Assembly: GCA_030783905.1 (NCBI GenBank)
Contig: JAQAHH010000006.1
Coordinates: forward strand, 558,001-622,000
DNA: 64,000 nucleotides
From: Bisgaard Taxon 45
GTDB taxonomy: Bacteria > Pseudomonadota > Gammaproteobacteria > Enterobacterales > Pasteurellaceae
Reading direction: 5' to 3'
Part shown: one piece after another, positions 40,219 through 49,532 of the stretch
Numbering within the stretch: the first letter of the stretch is position 1
Layout of the letters: the number at the start of each line of letters is the position of its first letter
Made by a program: the position numbers and the translations under genes
Notes under the pieces: generated by a model
Told to the model about the DNA's origin: nothing
Databases searched by the model: none
Seen by the model: the letters and a program-made list of their open reading frames with translations, nothing else

Positions 40219-41187
40219 TTACACTTTTTTTGTACCTAAATAGTTATCTGCTAATACCGCGACTAAGATAACTAATGCTTTTGCTATCATTTGATAGTAA
40301 GAGGAAATATCTAGTAAATTCAATGCATTGTTTAAGAAACCAATAATCAATGCACCAATTAAGGTGCCCATGACACGTCCTTTTCCGCCCATTAAGCTCG
40401 TGCCACCCACGACAACCGCTGCAATCGCATCAAGTTCATAGGACACTCCAGCAGTAGGTTGTGCGGAAGAAAGACGTGAGGTCACAATCAAACCTGCAAG
40501 GGCAGATAAGAAACCACTGACAGCAAACACGAAGATTTTAATTTTATTCACGTTAATGCCAGATAATTGGGTTGCGGCTTCATTGCTTCCTAGTGCATAA
40601 ATATAGCGACCAATACGCATATGTTTAAGCACATACCAAGAAGCAGCAAAGACAAAGGCCATAATCCAAATTGGGACAGGAATGCCAAATAGATAGCCGG
40701 TGCCGAGCAAGGAAAAGGTATCGGCCCCTTCAGAGAACCCAGTGCTAATTGGGCGTCCATCGGTATATACCATCGTTACACCACGTAATAAAGTCATGGT
40801 TACGAGGGTGGCAATAAAAGCTTGTACTTTGCCTTTGGCAACAATCACACCGCTGATACCACCGAGTAATGTGCCAATCAAGAGTGTGGCAGGAATGACG
40901 AGCAGTATAGGTAATTCAGTGCTGACCATCGAGGCAGCAATAGCCCCCGTTAATGCGAGAATGGAACCCACGGAAAGATCAATCCCTGCGATTAAAATCA
41001 CAAAGGTCATCCCGACGGCAATAATGGCATTGACGGAGGTTTGGCGTAAAATATTGAGAATGTTATCCACACTGAAAAAGTCAGGATTGATCATGGATAC
41101 GATAGCAATCAGCACCAGTAAGGCGATGATGGAACGTTGTTCAATTAAAAATTTACCGAATTGGAATGGTTTTGCTTGAGTTGTCAT
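40219..41187 (-). CDS. rbsC: Ribose ABC transporter permease
   Basis: Inner-membrane permease of the ribose importer, 322 residues, with about ten helices. Typical RbsC segments are visible: [25 protein letters not shown] and [14 protein letters not shown]. The open frame extends 12 codons upstream into rbsA, but AAGGA lies seven bases ahead of the ATG at 41185-41187. It lies between rbsA and rbsB. Confidence 0.94.
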   Translation of the reverse strand: MTTQAKPFQFGKFLIEQRSIIALLVLIAIVSMINPDFFSVDNILNILRQTSVNAIIAVGMTFVILIAGIDLSVGSILALTGAIAASMVSTELPILLVIPATLLIGTLLGGISGVIVAKGKVQAFIATLVTMTLLRGVTMVYTDGRPISTGFSEGADTFSLLGTGYLFGIPVPIWIMAFVFAASWYVLKHMRIGRYIYALGSNEAATQLSGINVNKIKIFVFAVSGFLSALAGLIVTSRLSSAQPTAGVSYELDAIAAVVVGGTSLMGGKGRVMGTLIGALIIGFLNNALNLLDISSYYQMIAKALVILVAVLADNYLGTKKV

Positions 41188-41203
41188 AATAAATCCTTCA
41201 GGT

Positions 41204-42700
41204 TTAGACTGCACTTTTGCCAATAGCGGCGGCTAATAATTTTTCTTGGGTGGCTTCACCACGTTGGAATTCAGCACTGATTTGCCCTTCATGCATGACC
41301 AAAATACGATCACTCATACCCAGTACTTCTGGCATTTCAGAGGACACTAAAATGATACTTAGCCCCTCTTTTTTGAATTCATTGATGAGTTGATAAATCT
41401 CTTTTTTCGCACCAACATCGACCCCCCTTGTGGGTTCATCTAGGATCAACACTTTTGGCCGTGTCATTAAGCCTTTGGCAATAGCAACCTTTTGCTGATT
41501 CCCCCCAGATAAGAGCCCAATTGGCTGTTCTTGGCTTGGTGTTTTGATATTAAACATGGTGATGAAATCACCGACGGCTAATTGTTCTGCTTTGTGATCA
41601 ATTTGAATGGACTGAGAGAAATAGGCTAACGCTGTGAGTGACATATTTTCTTTCACTGACATGCCTAAAATCAAGCCATCACCTTTGCGATCTTCGGAAA
41701 TGTACACAATTCCATGGTTCAAACCATCTTGTGGACAAGTAGGATGAATTTCTTGCTGATCTAACCGCACTTTACCGCTTGAACGTGGTAAGGCACCATA
41801 GAGCACTTTCATTAACTCCGTACGTCCCGCGCCCATCAGCCCAGAAATCCCTAAAATTTCTCCCCGGTGTAAGTTGAAACTGACATGATGAACACCACTG
41901 CCACTGAGGTCTTCTACTTCAAGCAATAAGTCACCACGTGGTTTATCTAAATGGGGATATTGTTCATCTAAACGGCGTCCCACCATCATTTCAATCAGCT
42001 GATCTTCATCTAAGCTTGCGACCGTTTTTTCGCCAATAAATTCACCATCGCGTAAGACAGTCACATCATCACAAATTTCAAAAATTTCTTTGATTCGATG
42101 TGAGATATACACAATGCCTCGTCTTTCGGCTTTGAGTTCACGAATCACCTGAAATAAAGCCGCGGTTTCTGTATCAGTAAGCGCATCGGTGGGTTCATCC
42201 ATAATGATGACTTTGGATTCAAAACTGAGCGCTTTAGCAATTTCGACCATTTGTTGTTCACCAATTGATAATTCGGAGCACAATTGATGGCTACTGTGGG
42301 TGACCCCTAAACGCTTAAGCAGTTTATCCGCTTCTTGGTGCATTTTTTTCCAATCAATGCTCCCCCAAGGTGTCACAAATTCACGCCCTAAGAAAATATT
42401 TTCTGCGATCGTTAAGTTGCCAACTAAGTTCAATTCTTGGTGAATAATACTGATGCCGGCTTCTTGCGATGCTTTTGGTCCGTTAAAGGCAACTTGTTTG
42501 CCTAAATATTCAATGGTGCCCGCATCTTTGCTGTAAATACCGGTGAGGACTTTCATTAAGGTCGATTTCCCCGCACCGTTTTCACCCATTAATGCCATTG
42601 CCCGTCCCGCATACACGGATAAGCACGCGTTACTGAGCGCTTTGACACCCGGAAAGGATTTATCAATTCCTTGGATGTGGAGTAAAGTTTCATGTTGCAT
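41204..42700 (-). CDS. rbsA: Ribose ABC transporter ATP-binding protein (double ATPase)
   Basis: Fused two-domain ATPase of 498 residues. The first domain has intact Walker [10 protein letters not shown] and the [15 protein letters not shown] signature. The second has the degenerate loop GLMGAGRTE and [15 protein letters not shown], typical for RbsA/AraG/MglA proteins. I start at MQHETLL (ATG 42698-42700, AAGGCGG upstream); the frame extends 20 codons into rbsD. A minus-strand uptake signal is at 41764-41772. Confidence 0.95.
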   Translation of the reverse strand: MQHETLLHIQGIDKSFPGVKALSNACLSVYAGRAMALMGENGAGKSTLMKVLTGIYSKDAGTIEYLGKQVAFNGPKASQEAGISIIHQELNLVGNLTIAENIFLGREFVTPWGSIDWKKMHQEADKLLKRLGVTHSSHQLCSELSIGEQQMVEIAKALSFESKVIIMDEPTDALTDTETAALFQVIRELKAERRGIVYISHRIKEIFEICDDVTVLRDGEFIGEKTVASLDEDQLIEMMVGRRLDEQYPHLDKPRGDLLLEVEDLSGSGVHHVSFNLHRGEILGISGLMGAGRTELMKVLYGALPRSSGKVRLDQQEIHPTCPQDGLNHGIVYISEDRKGDGLILGMSVKENMSLTALAYFSQSIQIDHKAEQLAVGDFITMFNIKTPSQEQPIGLLSGGNQQKVAIAKGLMTRPKVLILDEPTRGVDVGAKKEIYQLINEFKKEGLSIILVSSEMPEVLGMSDRILVMHEGQISAEFQRGEATQEKLLAAAIGKSAV

Positions 42701-42711
42701 ATTTGCCGCCT

Positions 42712-43131
42712 TTAAAATGGAACGCCAGAATACAGAATAATATTGGCATAAGGTGTACATTCACCACTACGCACAATCGCTTTACTCGCGTGTGTGTGGG
42801 TTTTGAACACTTCATGGCTAACATATTGCACATCAATTTGGTTACCTTGTTGTTGCTCAAGTTGAGCGAGACTGTTTAAAAGTGCGGTCAGGATGTTAGG
42901 ATTTTTTTCTTTAATTTCTTCGGCAATGATGACGCGTTCGACAAACATCTCAGTGACTACCGCATAAAAGGTTTGTAGAAAGCTTGGGATACCAGCACTT
43001 AAGGCCAAATCAACACGTTCTACTTGTTTAGGTATTGGTAACCCCGCATCGCAAATAGTGAGGCTATCAGTATGACCGAGTGTGGCGATCACTTGGGATA
43101 ATTGAGCGTTTAATACAGCATTTTTTTTCAT
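42712..43131 (-). CDS. rbsD: D-ribose pyranase
   Basis: Interconverts beta-pyranose and beta-furanose ribose so that ribokinase has its preferred form. At 139 residues it is identical in length to E. coli RbsD, with catalytic His20 in LGHTD and the CDAGLPIP motif. GAGGT precedes the ATG at 43129-43131. First gene of rbsDACBK-R. An uptake signal is at 42880-42888. Confidence 0.95.
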   Translation of the reverse strand: MKKNAVLNAQLSQVIATLGHTDSLTICDAGLPIPKQVERVDLALSAGIPSFLQTFYAVVTEMFVERVIIAEEIKEKNPNILTALLNSLAQLEQQQGNQIDVQYVSHEVFKTHTHASKAIVRSGECTPYANIILYSGVPF

Positions 43132-43153
43132 AGCGTACCTCAAATTTATTTTT

Positions 43154-43171
43154 CATCGAAACGTTTCGATG
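43154..43171. promoter_or_regulatory. RbsR operator
   Basis: CATCGAAACGTTTCGATG is a perfect 18-base palindrome with the CGAAACGTTTCG core typical of E. coli RbsR operators, 22 bases before rbsD. Relative to the promoter predicted here it covers about +5 to +22. Confidence 0.85.
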
Positions 43172-43182
43172 GGTTGATAACT

Positions 43183-43210
43183 AGTCTAAGTGGAAATCAA
43201 AAAAGTGCAA
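43183..43210 (-). promoter_or_regulatory. Possible rbs promoter
   Basis: On the minus strand: TTGCAC (43205-43210), a 16-base spacer and TAGACT (43183-43188). Start expected near 43176, just ahead of the operator. Confidence 0.5.
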
Positions 43211-43227
43211 AAAGCTTTTATCTGATC

Positions 43228-43243
43228 TGTGAACTGGATCAAA
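43228..43243. promoter_or_regulatory. CRP-like site of the rbs operon
   Basis: TGTGAACTGGATCAAA matches TGTGA-N6-TCACA at nine of ten positions and is centred about 60 bases upstream of the predicted rbs start, a class I activation distance. Confidence 0.6.
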
Positions 43244-43319
43244 TAATTTCGTTTCTGATAGCGAGAATAGTTGGTTAAAATGAGGACTATCAGAGAGCAA
43301 CAAAGCGGGGCAAGACGTG

Positions 43320-43532
43320 ATGAAGAGAATAGGGGTAAGTTTAATGATTGCTATAACAGCCTGTTCAGCGCACGCTAAGCGGGTAACTTGTAAGCATTTC
43401 GCTACGCAAGCTGAAGCACAAGCCTACATGGAAAGATATAAGGCTTATCATTTAGATGGTGATCATGATGGAGAAGCCTGTGAGTGTTTACCCGGTGGCA
43501 GTAGTCATGGTTTGGCACGCTGTCGGCGATAG
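43320..43532 (+). CDS. Small exported Excalibur-domain protein
   Basis: A 70-residue protein divergent from the rbs operon. It has an N-terminal signal sequence (about 1-19) and then an Excalibur calcium-binding motif, DGDHDGEACE at 46-55 (pattern DxDxDGxxCE). Four Cys follow the signal region. Export could be by ordinary cleavage after AHA, or as a lipoprotein since ITAC at 12-15 resembles a lipobox. Function unknown; related domains accompany secreted nucleases, but no nuclease domain is present here. A GTG one codon earlier is possible. No strong ribosome site beyond GGGG at 43307-43310. Confidence 0.7.
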   Translation: MKRIGVSLMIAITACSAHAKRVTCKHFATQAEAQAYMERYKAYHLDGDHDGEACECLPGGSSHGLARCRR

Positions 43533-43537
43533 GCCAA

Positions 43538-43567
43538 CGTACTGTTTATCATGTAAAAAACAGTACG
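43538..43567. other. Hairpin between convergent genes
   Basis: CGTACTGTTT (43538-43547) pairs with AAACAGTACG (43558-43567). There is no clear T-run on either strand, so terminator function is uncertain. Confidence 0.4.
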
Positions 43568-43575
43568 TGGTGAGA

Positions 43576-43908
43576 TTAGGCTTTTTTCAAAAACTCTGAT
43601 TTTAATGAAAAACTTTGACCATCAATTTTGCAATCAACATCGTGATCAGCATCAACTAAACGGATGTTTTTGGCTTTCGTGCCTTTTTTTAACACAATTG
43701 ATGAACCTTTAACTTTTAAGTCCTTAATTAAAATCACAGCATCGCCGTCTTGTAAGATATTACCATTACTGTCTTTTACCACTTTTTCATCGCTTTCTTC
43801 TGACTCTTGACCTGACCATTCATAACTGCAATCTGGGCAGACAAAATGGATAGAATCATGGTAGACATATTCACTTTGACATTTTGGGCAAGTTGGCATT
43901 TTTTCCAT
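43576..43908 (-). CDS. yjdM: YjdM/PhnA-family zinc-ribbon protein
   Basis: A 110-residue cytoplasmic protein with an N-terminal zinc ribbon (Cys7-x2-Cys10, Cys24-x2-Cys27) and the PhnA domain [27 protein letters not shown]. It is close to E. coli YjdM, formerly called PhnA; despite the name it is not a phosphonoacetate hydrolase, and its role is not established. GAGGAGA precedes the ATG at 43908. It is separate from any phosphonate gene. Confidence 0.9.
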   Translation of the reverse strand: MEKMPTCPKCQSEYVYHDSIHFVCPDCSYEWSGQESEESDEKVVKDSNGNILQDGDAVILIKDLKVKGSSIVLKKGTKAKNIRLVDADHDVDCKIDGQSFSLKSEFLKKA

Positions 43909-44051
43909 AAATTTCTCCTCTCAATAAAAATGACGCGCAAGTATAGCAAAAAAGCCACCTGTTTGCCAAAAATTGTGAAGAACAACTCTGATTTGTTTAT
44001 GCCAAATTTTTCTGTAAAATTCAGCGTGTTATTGTTATTAAGGAAAATAAA

Positions 44052-44609
44052 ATGAAAAAATTAACCTCACTCTTAGGCATAGTTACTATACTTTATTCCA
44101 CGTCATTATTTGCCCATAATATTCAATTAAATAGCCCGTTAGCCACAGTGTCTGTGGCAAAAGATGGCGAATTAATGGTGAAAGGCGACGACATTGCTTA
44201 TCAAGCGTGGCATTCCGCACAATTAGCGGGCAAAGTCCGTGTCGTGAACCACATTGCGGGACGACGTGATGTGAAAGAACGCAATCAAGCCTTGATTGAG
44301 GCGATTAAAGGGGCACAATTTGATCGAACAAAATATCAAACAACGACGATCATTAATGCGGATGATGCGACCTTTGGCACAGGCAGTTTTGTAAAAAGTG
44401 GGGCAGAAAAAGGCAAAAAAGCCAATGCGCATAGCCAAGTGGTGTTAGATCAAAGTGGAGCAGTAAAAGCAGCTTGGCAGTTAAAAGAAAAAGACAGCTT
44501 GGTTGTCGTGTTAGATAAAGCGGGCAAAGTCAAATTTGTCCATGAAGGCGCGCTATCGGCTGCGCAAGTGCAAGAAGTGATTGGATTAATTGGTGAATTA
44601 GTGAAATAG
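44052..44609 (+). CDS. ytfJ: YtfJ-family periplasmic protein
   Basis: A 185-residue exported protein with a signal peptide ending near LFA-HN. It matches E. coli YtfJ (for example SAQLAGKVRVVNHIAGR and the TTTIINADDA stretch). The fold is probably thioredoxin-like, but no CxxC pair is present, so a redox role is doubtful. AAGGAAAA precedes the ATG. A terminator follows. Function unknown. Confidence 0.88.
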   Translation: MKKLTSLLGIVTILYSTSLFAHNIQLNSPLATVSVAKDGELMVKGDDIAYQAWHSAQLAGKVRVVNHIAGRRDVKERNQALIEAIKGAQFDRTKYQTTTIINADDATFGTGSFVKSGAEKGKKANAHSQVVLDQSGAVKAAWQLKEKDSLVVVLDKAGKVKFVHEGALSAAQVQEVIGLIGELVK

Positions 44610-44656
44610 AACCCCTTTTAACAAACCGCACCTTTTATTGTGAGCCAATCAAAAAT

Positions 44657-44684
44657 AGGGTGGGCAAATAATGCCCACCCTTTT
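44657..44684 (+). terminator. Terminator after ytfJ
   Basis: AGGGTGGGCA (44657-44666) pairs with TGCCCACCCT (44672-44681), then T. Confidence 0.88.
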
Positions 44685-44796
44685 AATCTATAATCGAAAG
44701 ATCAATTTTTCCAGGTAAATTAAGTATTCTCACTTACTACTCCATTGTCCTCTTCTTTTTAGATCTTTTAGTCATATCCTACTTCTTATTGTTATT

Positions 44797-44825
44797 TTTA
44801 GTGCAACCTGTTTATTTTTTATAAT
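44797..44825 (+). promoter_or_regulatory. Possible promoter of the amino acid transporter operon
   Basis: A perfect TATAAT (44820-44825) lies 47 bases before the binding-protein gene. The -35 region (TTTAGT at 44797-44802) is poor, so an activator may be needed. Confidence 0.4.
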
Positions 44826-44871
44826 GTTTCATCACTTATTTTGAACAAACACAACCAGCAAAGGACATTCT

Positions 44872-45642
44872 ATGAAATTTCTGAAAACATTATTTGCAAC
44901 AAGTTTACTTTTGGCGAGCGCGAGCCAAGCTATCGCAGGACCAATTAGCGATCGTGTTGCAAGCACAAAAACCTTATTAGTGGGAACAGAAGGCACCTAT
45001 GCGCCTTTCACGTTTCATGATGAGTCAGGCAAACTCACTGGCTTTGATGTGGAGGTGATTGAAGAAGTGGCAAAACGTCTTGGTTTAAAAATTGAGTTTA
45101 AAGAAACGCAATGGGATGCCATGTACGCAGGCTTAAATGCCAAACGCTTTGATTTGATTGCCAACCAAACTAATCCAAGCCCAGAAAGGTTGAAAAAATA
45201 CCTGTATAGTGAGCCTTATAACTATTCAAATGCCGTGGTGGTAACACGTATCGAAGATGATTCGGTGAAAGCTTTTGTTGATTTAAAAGGGAAAAAATCA
45301 GGTCAGTCATTAACCAGTAATTACACCAAAATAGCGCAACAACATGGTGCAAATTTGGTGACGGTAGAAGGCTTGGCACAAGCGTTAGAATTGATTCGTC
45401 AAAAACGTGCGGAAACGACGGTGAATGATAAATTAGCAGTATTAGATTATTTCCAAAAAATCCCTAATGCGGGGTTAAAAATTGCTGTAGAAAGTGACAC
45501 CAAAGTGCCTTCTGGTTTTGCGGTTCTCAAAGGTGAAGAACCGTTAGTGGCAAAATTAAATCAGGCATTAGCTGAGATGCGAGCTGATGGCACGTTAAAA
45601 CAAATTTCAATAAAATGGTTTGGTGATGACATTACTCAATAA
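44872..45642 (+). CDS. Polar amino acid ABC transporter, periplasmic binding protein (cystine-type)
   Basis: Family 3 solute-binding protein of 256 residues with a signal peptide ending near AIA-GPIS. The mature part has the ligand-site strands [35 protein letters not shown] and [14 protein letters not shown]. The last is typical of cystine binders such as FliY/TcyJ, so cystine is the best guess, though cysteine analogues or other polar amino acids are possible. The permease gene overlaps its end by 17 bases. Confidence 0.85.
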   Translation: MKFLKTLFATSLLLASASQAIAGPISDRVASTKTLLVGTEGTYAPFTFHDESGKLTGFDVEVIEEVAKRLGLKIEFKETQWDAMYAGLNAKRFDLIANQTNPSPERLKKYLYSEPYNYSNAVVVTRIEDDSVKAFVDLKGKKSGQSLTSNYTKIAQQHGANLVTVEGLAQALELIRQKRAETTVNDKLAVLDYFQKIPNAGLKIAVESDTKVPSGFAVLKGEEPLVAKLNQALAEMRADGTLKQISIKWFGDDITQ

Positions 45643-46342
45643 TTTTTTAGCCAATTTGCCATTCATGAGCGAAGAACGAGCTGATCTGTTGATCAGCTCT
45701 TTTTGGCCTATGTTAGAGGCAACCATCATTAGCACGATTCCGTTAGCACTGATTTCTTTTTTTGTCGGATTAGTGATTGCCATTGGTGTGGCTGTGATTC
45801 GCACCATGCCTACTCAGTCCGCTTTTCAATGTGTACTTGTGGCTATGGCGAGAATTTATGTCTCGTTAATTCGTGGCACGCCCATGTTGGTGCAGATTTT
45901 TATTATTTTTTATGGGTTACCTGAAGTGGGGATCACCTTAGATCCTTTCCCAACCGCCATTATTGCCTTTTCGCTGAATATTGGTGCTTACGCGTCCGAA
46001 ACAGTCAGAGCCGCAATTTTATCGATTCCCAAAGGGCAGTGGGAAGCTTCTTATGCCATTGGTATGAATTATCGTCAGGCGTTTGTTCGTACGATTATTC
46101 CACAAGCCATGCGGGTGTCTGTTCCGCCTTTAGCAAATACCTTTATTAGCACCGTGAAAGATACGTCCTTGGCGTCTTTAGTGCTGGTGACTGAATTATT
46201 TCGTGTGGCACAAAATGTGGCGGCGTCATCTTATGAATTTATTTTGGTGTACAGCGAAGCGGCATTGATTTATTGGATGGTGTGTTTTGTGCTATCGATT
46301 GCACAACAACGTTTAGAAACACGCCTTTCTCGCCATTTGTAG
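45626..46342 (+). CDS. Polar amino acid ABC transporter permease
   Basis: HisMQ-type permease, 238 residues with about five helices. The EAA loop reads [25 protein letters not shown] 45626 is inside the preceding gene; a later ATG at 45665 (MSEERADLL) is also possible. Only one permease gene is present, so the channel is probably a homodimer. It ends just before a strong AGGAGG that serves the ATPase gene. Confidence 0.88.
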   Translation: MTLLNNFLANLPFMSEERADLLISSFWPMLEATIISTIPLALISFFVGLVIAIGVAVIRTMPTQSAFQCVLVAMARIYVSLIRGTPMLVQIFIIFYGLPEVGITLDPFPTAIIAFSLNIGAYASETVRAAILSIPKGQWEASYAIGMNYRQAFVRTIIPQAMRVSVPPLANTFISTVKDTSLASLVLVTELFRVAQNVAASSYEFILVYSEAALIYWMVCFVLSIAQQRLETRLSRHL

Positions 46343-46350
46343 GAGGATGG

Positions 46351-47121
46351 ATGTTAGAAATTAAAAATATTCATAAGCATTTTAAAGGCAATGAAGTGTT
46401 AAAAGGGATTGATTTAACCATTCAGAAAGGGGAAGTGATTGCGATCCTTGGCCCATCTGGTTCAGGGAAAACCACGTTTTTACGTTGTTTAAATTTACTC
46501 GAAAAGCCCGATCAAGGTACCTTACGTTTTACGGATGGTAGCCTTGAAGTAGATTTTTCTCAAAAAATCAGTAAGCAAACTGAGCTTGCCTTGCGTCGTC
46601 GCTCTTCTATGGTGTTTCAACAATATAATTTGTTTCCGCACCGCACCGCATTGGAAAATGTGATGGAAGGTCCTGTTGTGGTACAAAAGCAATCGGTGGA
46701 ACAGGCTCGTGAACAAGCCTTAACGTTATTAAAAAAAGTCGGGTTAGCGGAAAAAGTGCAACTTTATCCTGCTCAACTTTCTGGCGGACAGCAACAGCGT
46801 GTGGGGATTGCACGCGCCTTAGCGGTGCAACCTGATCTGATTTTATTAGATGAACCTACTTCGGCGTTAGATCCAGAGTTAGTTGGTGAAGTGCTACAAG
46901 TATTAAAATTGTTAGCAAAAGAAGGGTGGACGATGATTATCGTGACCCATGAAATGAATTTTGCCAGAGATGTTGCCGATCGTGTGGTATTCATGGATGG
47001 AGGTAAAGTGATTGAGCAAAATAGGGCAAAAGCCTTTTTTACCCAACCGAAAGAAGAAAGAACCAAACAATTTTTACTTCAAACCAAAATGGTGGATTTT
47101 ACGCAAGATTATATGATCTAG
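46351..47121 (+). CDS. Polar amino acid ABC transporter ATP-binding protein
   Basis: ATPase of 256 residues: Walker A GPSGSGKTT, signature [15 protein letters not shown], Walker B LILLDEPTSALDPE and H-loop VTHEM. AGGAGG at 46341-46346 sets the start at 46351; the reading frame is open further upstream inside the permease gene. It completes a three-gene importer (binding protein, permease, ATPase). The next gene is a hydrolase behind a terminator. Confidence 0.9.
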   Translation: MLEIKNIHKHFKGNEVLKGIDLTIQKGEVIAILGPSGSGKTTFLRCLNLLEKPDQGTLRFTDGSLEVDFSQKISKQTELALRRRSSMVFQQYNLFPHRTALENVMEGPVVVQKQSVEQAREQALTLLKKVGLAEKVQLYPAQLSGGQQQRVGIARALAVQPDLILLDEPTSALDPELVGEVLQVLKLLAKEGWTMIIVTHEMNFARDVADRVVFMDGGKVIEQNRAKAFFTQPKEERTKQFLLQTKMVDFTQDYMI

Positions 47122-47191
47122 TTCAATAATCTGCATGGTGAGAGGTTGTCAAGCCAGATTGAATGTTGTACAAGGATAAGGGGTTTTATCC

Positions 47192-47239
47192 AAAAGCAGT
47201 CCAACTTGTTGGGGGCAGCGCATTGAGCACTGCTTTTTT
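47192..47239 (+). terminator. Terminator after the amino acid transporter
   Basis: Outer stem AAAAGCAGT (47192-47200) with ACTGCTTTT (47229-47237), an inner CCAAC-TT-GTTGG hairpin (47201-47212), and a T-run. Confidence 0.75.
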
Positions 47240-47260
47240 ATTATCCATTAAGGAGCATTT

Positions 47261-48499
47261 ATGTCGATCAATCTAGCACGCGTACAATCTATTATTGACA
47301 AGCTCGCCTCAATATCTTCTGTTGAAGGTGAGTTAACCCGCTTAGCCTTTAGTCACGAAGATGAACAAGCGCATCAGTATTTAGTCGATTTATGTCAAGC
47401 CTATGATCTCACGATCCGGCGTGATGAAATTGGCAATCTTTTTATTCGTAAAGCAGGTATAGATGATCATTTACCCGCAGTCGCATTTGGCTCCCATATT
47501 GATACTGTTGTTAATGCAGGCAAATTTGATGGACCATTAGGCTCGGTCGCGGGGCTGGAAATTCTTTTCCAACTTTGTGAGCAAGGAATTAGCACGCGTT
47601 ATCCCTTAGAACTGATTATTTTTACTTGTGAAGAGTCTAGCCGCTTTAATTACGCGACGTTAGGCAGTAAAGTGATGTGTGGGGCAGTGGCACAAGCGGG
47701 GTTAAGCCATTTACGTGATAAACAAGGCAAGGATTTAGCCACAGCCTTAGCGGATATCGGGTTAGATTTCTCGGCAATCCATCAAGCGAAACGCCATGCA
47801 GAAGAGTTTAAATGTTTTGTGGAATTGCATATCGAGCAAGGTCCTCGTTTAGAGAATGAACAGAAAACCATTGGCGTGGTGACTGGTATTGCGGCACCAA
47901 TTCGTTGCATCGTGAAGATTCAAGGGCAAGCCGATCATTCCGGCGCGACAGCGATGCATTATCGTCATGATGCCTTATTAGGCGGTGCTGAACTGGCACT
48001 CGCTATTGAGCAAGCCGCGATTGATGCAGGGCATTCAACGGTCGCCACGGTGGGTAATCTGACTGCCAAACCGGGCGTGATGAATGTGGTGCCGGGGGCT
48101 TGTGAATTGTTGGTCGATATTCGTGGTATTGATGTTGAGGCCAGAGAATCAGTCTTTATCGCGCTACAGCAACAGATTGAACAGGTGGCGCAAAAACGGG
48201 GCTTACAAATTGAACTACAACTGATTTCGAAAGATAACCCAGTATTATTAGCACAAGAGATGGTCGAGCAAGTGAGACAATGCACTGAAACCCTCGGCTA
48301 TCGTTACGAAGTGATGCCAAGTGGTGCAGGGCATGATGCGATGCATATGGCGAAACTGTGCCCAACTGGCATGATTTTTGTGCCTTCACATCTGGGGATT
48401 AGTCATAATCCGTTAGAATTTACCGAATGGCAAGATATTGAAGCTGGAATTAAGGTCTTGCAAAAAGTCATATTAACACAGGCAGAAAGAGTGAGTTAA
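47261..48499 (+). CDS. M20 amidase, N-carbamoyl-L-amino acid hydrolase / allantoate amidohydrolase family
   Basis: Two-metal hydrolase of 412 residues that removes a carbamoyl or ureido group from an N-substituted amino acid. Metal ligands visible are His79 in FGSHIDTV, Asp90 in GKFDGPLG, Glu125 in CEESSRF, His in ELHIEQGP and the C-terminal His in GISHNPLEF. The dimerisation lid lies between about 210 and 330 (ADHSGATAM at its start). The substrate is not determinable. A polar amino acid importer lies just upstream, which suggests use of an imported N-carbamoyl or related compound, although a terminator separates them. AAGGAG precedes the start. Confidence 0.85.
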   Translation: MSINLARVQSIIDKLASISSVEGELTRLAFSHEDEQAHQYLVDLCQAYDLTIRRDEIGNLFIRKAGIDDHLPAVAFGSHIDTVVNAGKFDGPLGSVAGLEILFQLCEQGISTRYPLELIIFTCEESSRFNYATLGSKVMCGAVAQAGLSHLRDKQGKDLATALADIGLDFSAIHQAKRHAEEFKCFVELHIEQGPRLENEQKTIGVVTGIAAPIRCIVKIQGQADHSGATAMHYRHDALLGGAELALAIEQAAIDAGHSTVATVGNLTAKPGVMNVVPGACELLVDIRGIDVEARESVFIALQQQIEQVAQKRGLQIELQLISKDNPVLLAQEMVEQVRQCTETLGYRYEVMPSGAGHDAMHMAKLCPTGMIFVPSHLGISHNPLEFTEWQDIEAGIKVLQKVILTQAERVS

Positions 48500-48509
48500 G
48501 CAGAGATTG

Positions 48510-48532
48510 ATACCGCACGAGAAAGTGCGGTA
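48510..48532 (+). repeat. Hairpin built on an uptake signal after the amidase
   Basis: ATACCGCAC and GTGCGGTAT (nine-base arms) surround GAGAAA. The right arm contains the exact uptake signal at 48523-48531; the left arm is a partial inverse copy. With no T-run it is a weak terminator at best. Confidence 0.7.
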
Positions 48533-48646
48533 TGTCTTACAACGGTTCTAGAAAGGGGGCATCCCCCCTGTGGTGTGGGCAGTGGCGTGAAACGTGCAGT
48601 GATTTTTGACAAAATTTTCGGCCTTTTTCTCGCATGTTTTTTTACT

Positions 48647-49375
48647 TTATCTGTGATGATAAATCTGATCGAAAGGCACGCGGAACCGATCCCCCCAAAT
48701 GCCCCGCCCCGCTTGACGAATCCCACAGGACACAATCATATTGATTTCTGCCCCACGCGGGAGGGCGAGAATGTTTTTCACTCGCCCTTCATCTAATCCC
48801 TCTATTGGACAGGTATCATAACCTTGTTCTGTCATTAACAACATAAAGGTTTGTGCAACAAGACCACAGCTTTTGTGTACCACGACGCGCATATCTGCTT
48901 CTGAGACTTGTGTACTCATTGGGCGGAATAAACGGACGCTATGCATGAGTACTTTACGCAATAAACCCAACAAACCAAAGCAACGTGCATAAATAAAGGG
49001 CATGAGTTTTGTATAATAGATTGTTTTGCCTTTCAGGCGATTTTCCCAACGGTCCGGTGGACTATAGCGCTTAATATTCTCGTTTTCAAAGGCTAACACG
49101 GCTTGGGCGCGTTGTTTATACAAATCTTGGCGTGTCACAAACACCACCATTTGCTGTGCAGTGGTGGCAGTTTGTTGACCTAAACACGCAGTGGCTAATT
49201 GGGCAAGAAGGTCTTTGTCAGTGATATGGTAAAACTCATACAGTTGCATATTAGAACTGCTTGGCGCAAGTGTGGCTAATTGTAAACAGTGTTTGACTTT
49301 TTCGCTATCGAGCGGTTTTTCAGGATCAAAATAACGCACGGCTCGGCGCTGATGAAGAATGTCAGATAATGTCAT
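48647..49375 (-). CDS. Nitroreductase-family flavoprotein
   Basis: FMN-dependent NAD(P)H oxidoreductase-like protein, 242 residues. The N-terminal HQRRAVRYFDPEKPL and LQLATLAPSSSNMQLYEFYHI segments are the FMN-phosphate site of the family. GYDTCPIEGLDEGRVKNILALPRGAEINMIVSCG near the end is the second flavin contact. An extra stretch of about 30 residues in the middle (around YTKLMPFIYARCFGLLGLLRKVLMH) is hydrophobic and unusual. The start is placed at MTLSDILHQ; the open frame runs 15 codons further up without a better signal. Substrate unknown. Confidence 0.8.
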   Translation of the reverse strand: MTLSDILHQRRAVRYFDPEKPLDSEKVKHCLQLATLAPSSSNMQLYEFYHITDKDLLAQLATACLGQQTATTAQQMVVFVTRQDLYKQRAQAVLAFENENIKRYSPPDRWENRLKGKTIYYTKLMPFIYARCFGLLGLLRKVLMHSVRLFRPMSTQVSEADMRVVVHKSCGLVAQTFMLLMTEQGYDTCPIEGLDEGRVKNILALPRGAEINMIVSCGIRQAGRGIWGDRFRVPFDQIYHHR

Positions 49376-49465
49376 AATCGCATGCCTTATGTGAGGAGGG
49401 CGTGTGTAAGATTGTCGCAAAGTTTAGCGATAAGGACAAGGGCATGCTTGGCGAGTAAGAATGGA

Positions 49466-49474
49466 AAGTGCGGT
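49466..49474 (+). repeat. DNA uptake signal sequence
   Basis: Exact AAGTGCGGT in the gap between the nitroreductase and antiporter genes. An imperfect inverse copy (ACCGCACCT, about 49501-49509) can pair with it to form an 8-bp stem. Confidence 0.9.
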
Positions 49475-49532
49475 CAGTTTACAAAAAATTGGCAAACAAG
49501 ACCGCACCTGAATGAGACGAAAAATGTCCGGA

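Noticed and set aside
40700-41179. 159-codon open frame on the plus strand inside rbsC, and a 152-codon one at 39564-40022 inside rbsB
   Set aside because: Both are antisense to well-recognised rbs genes and resemble no protein family; codon bias of the true genes explains them.
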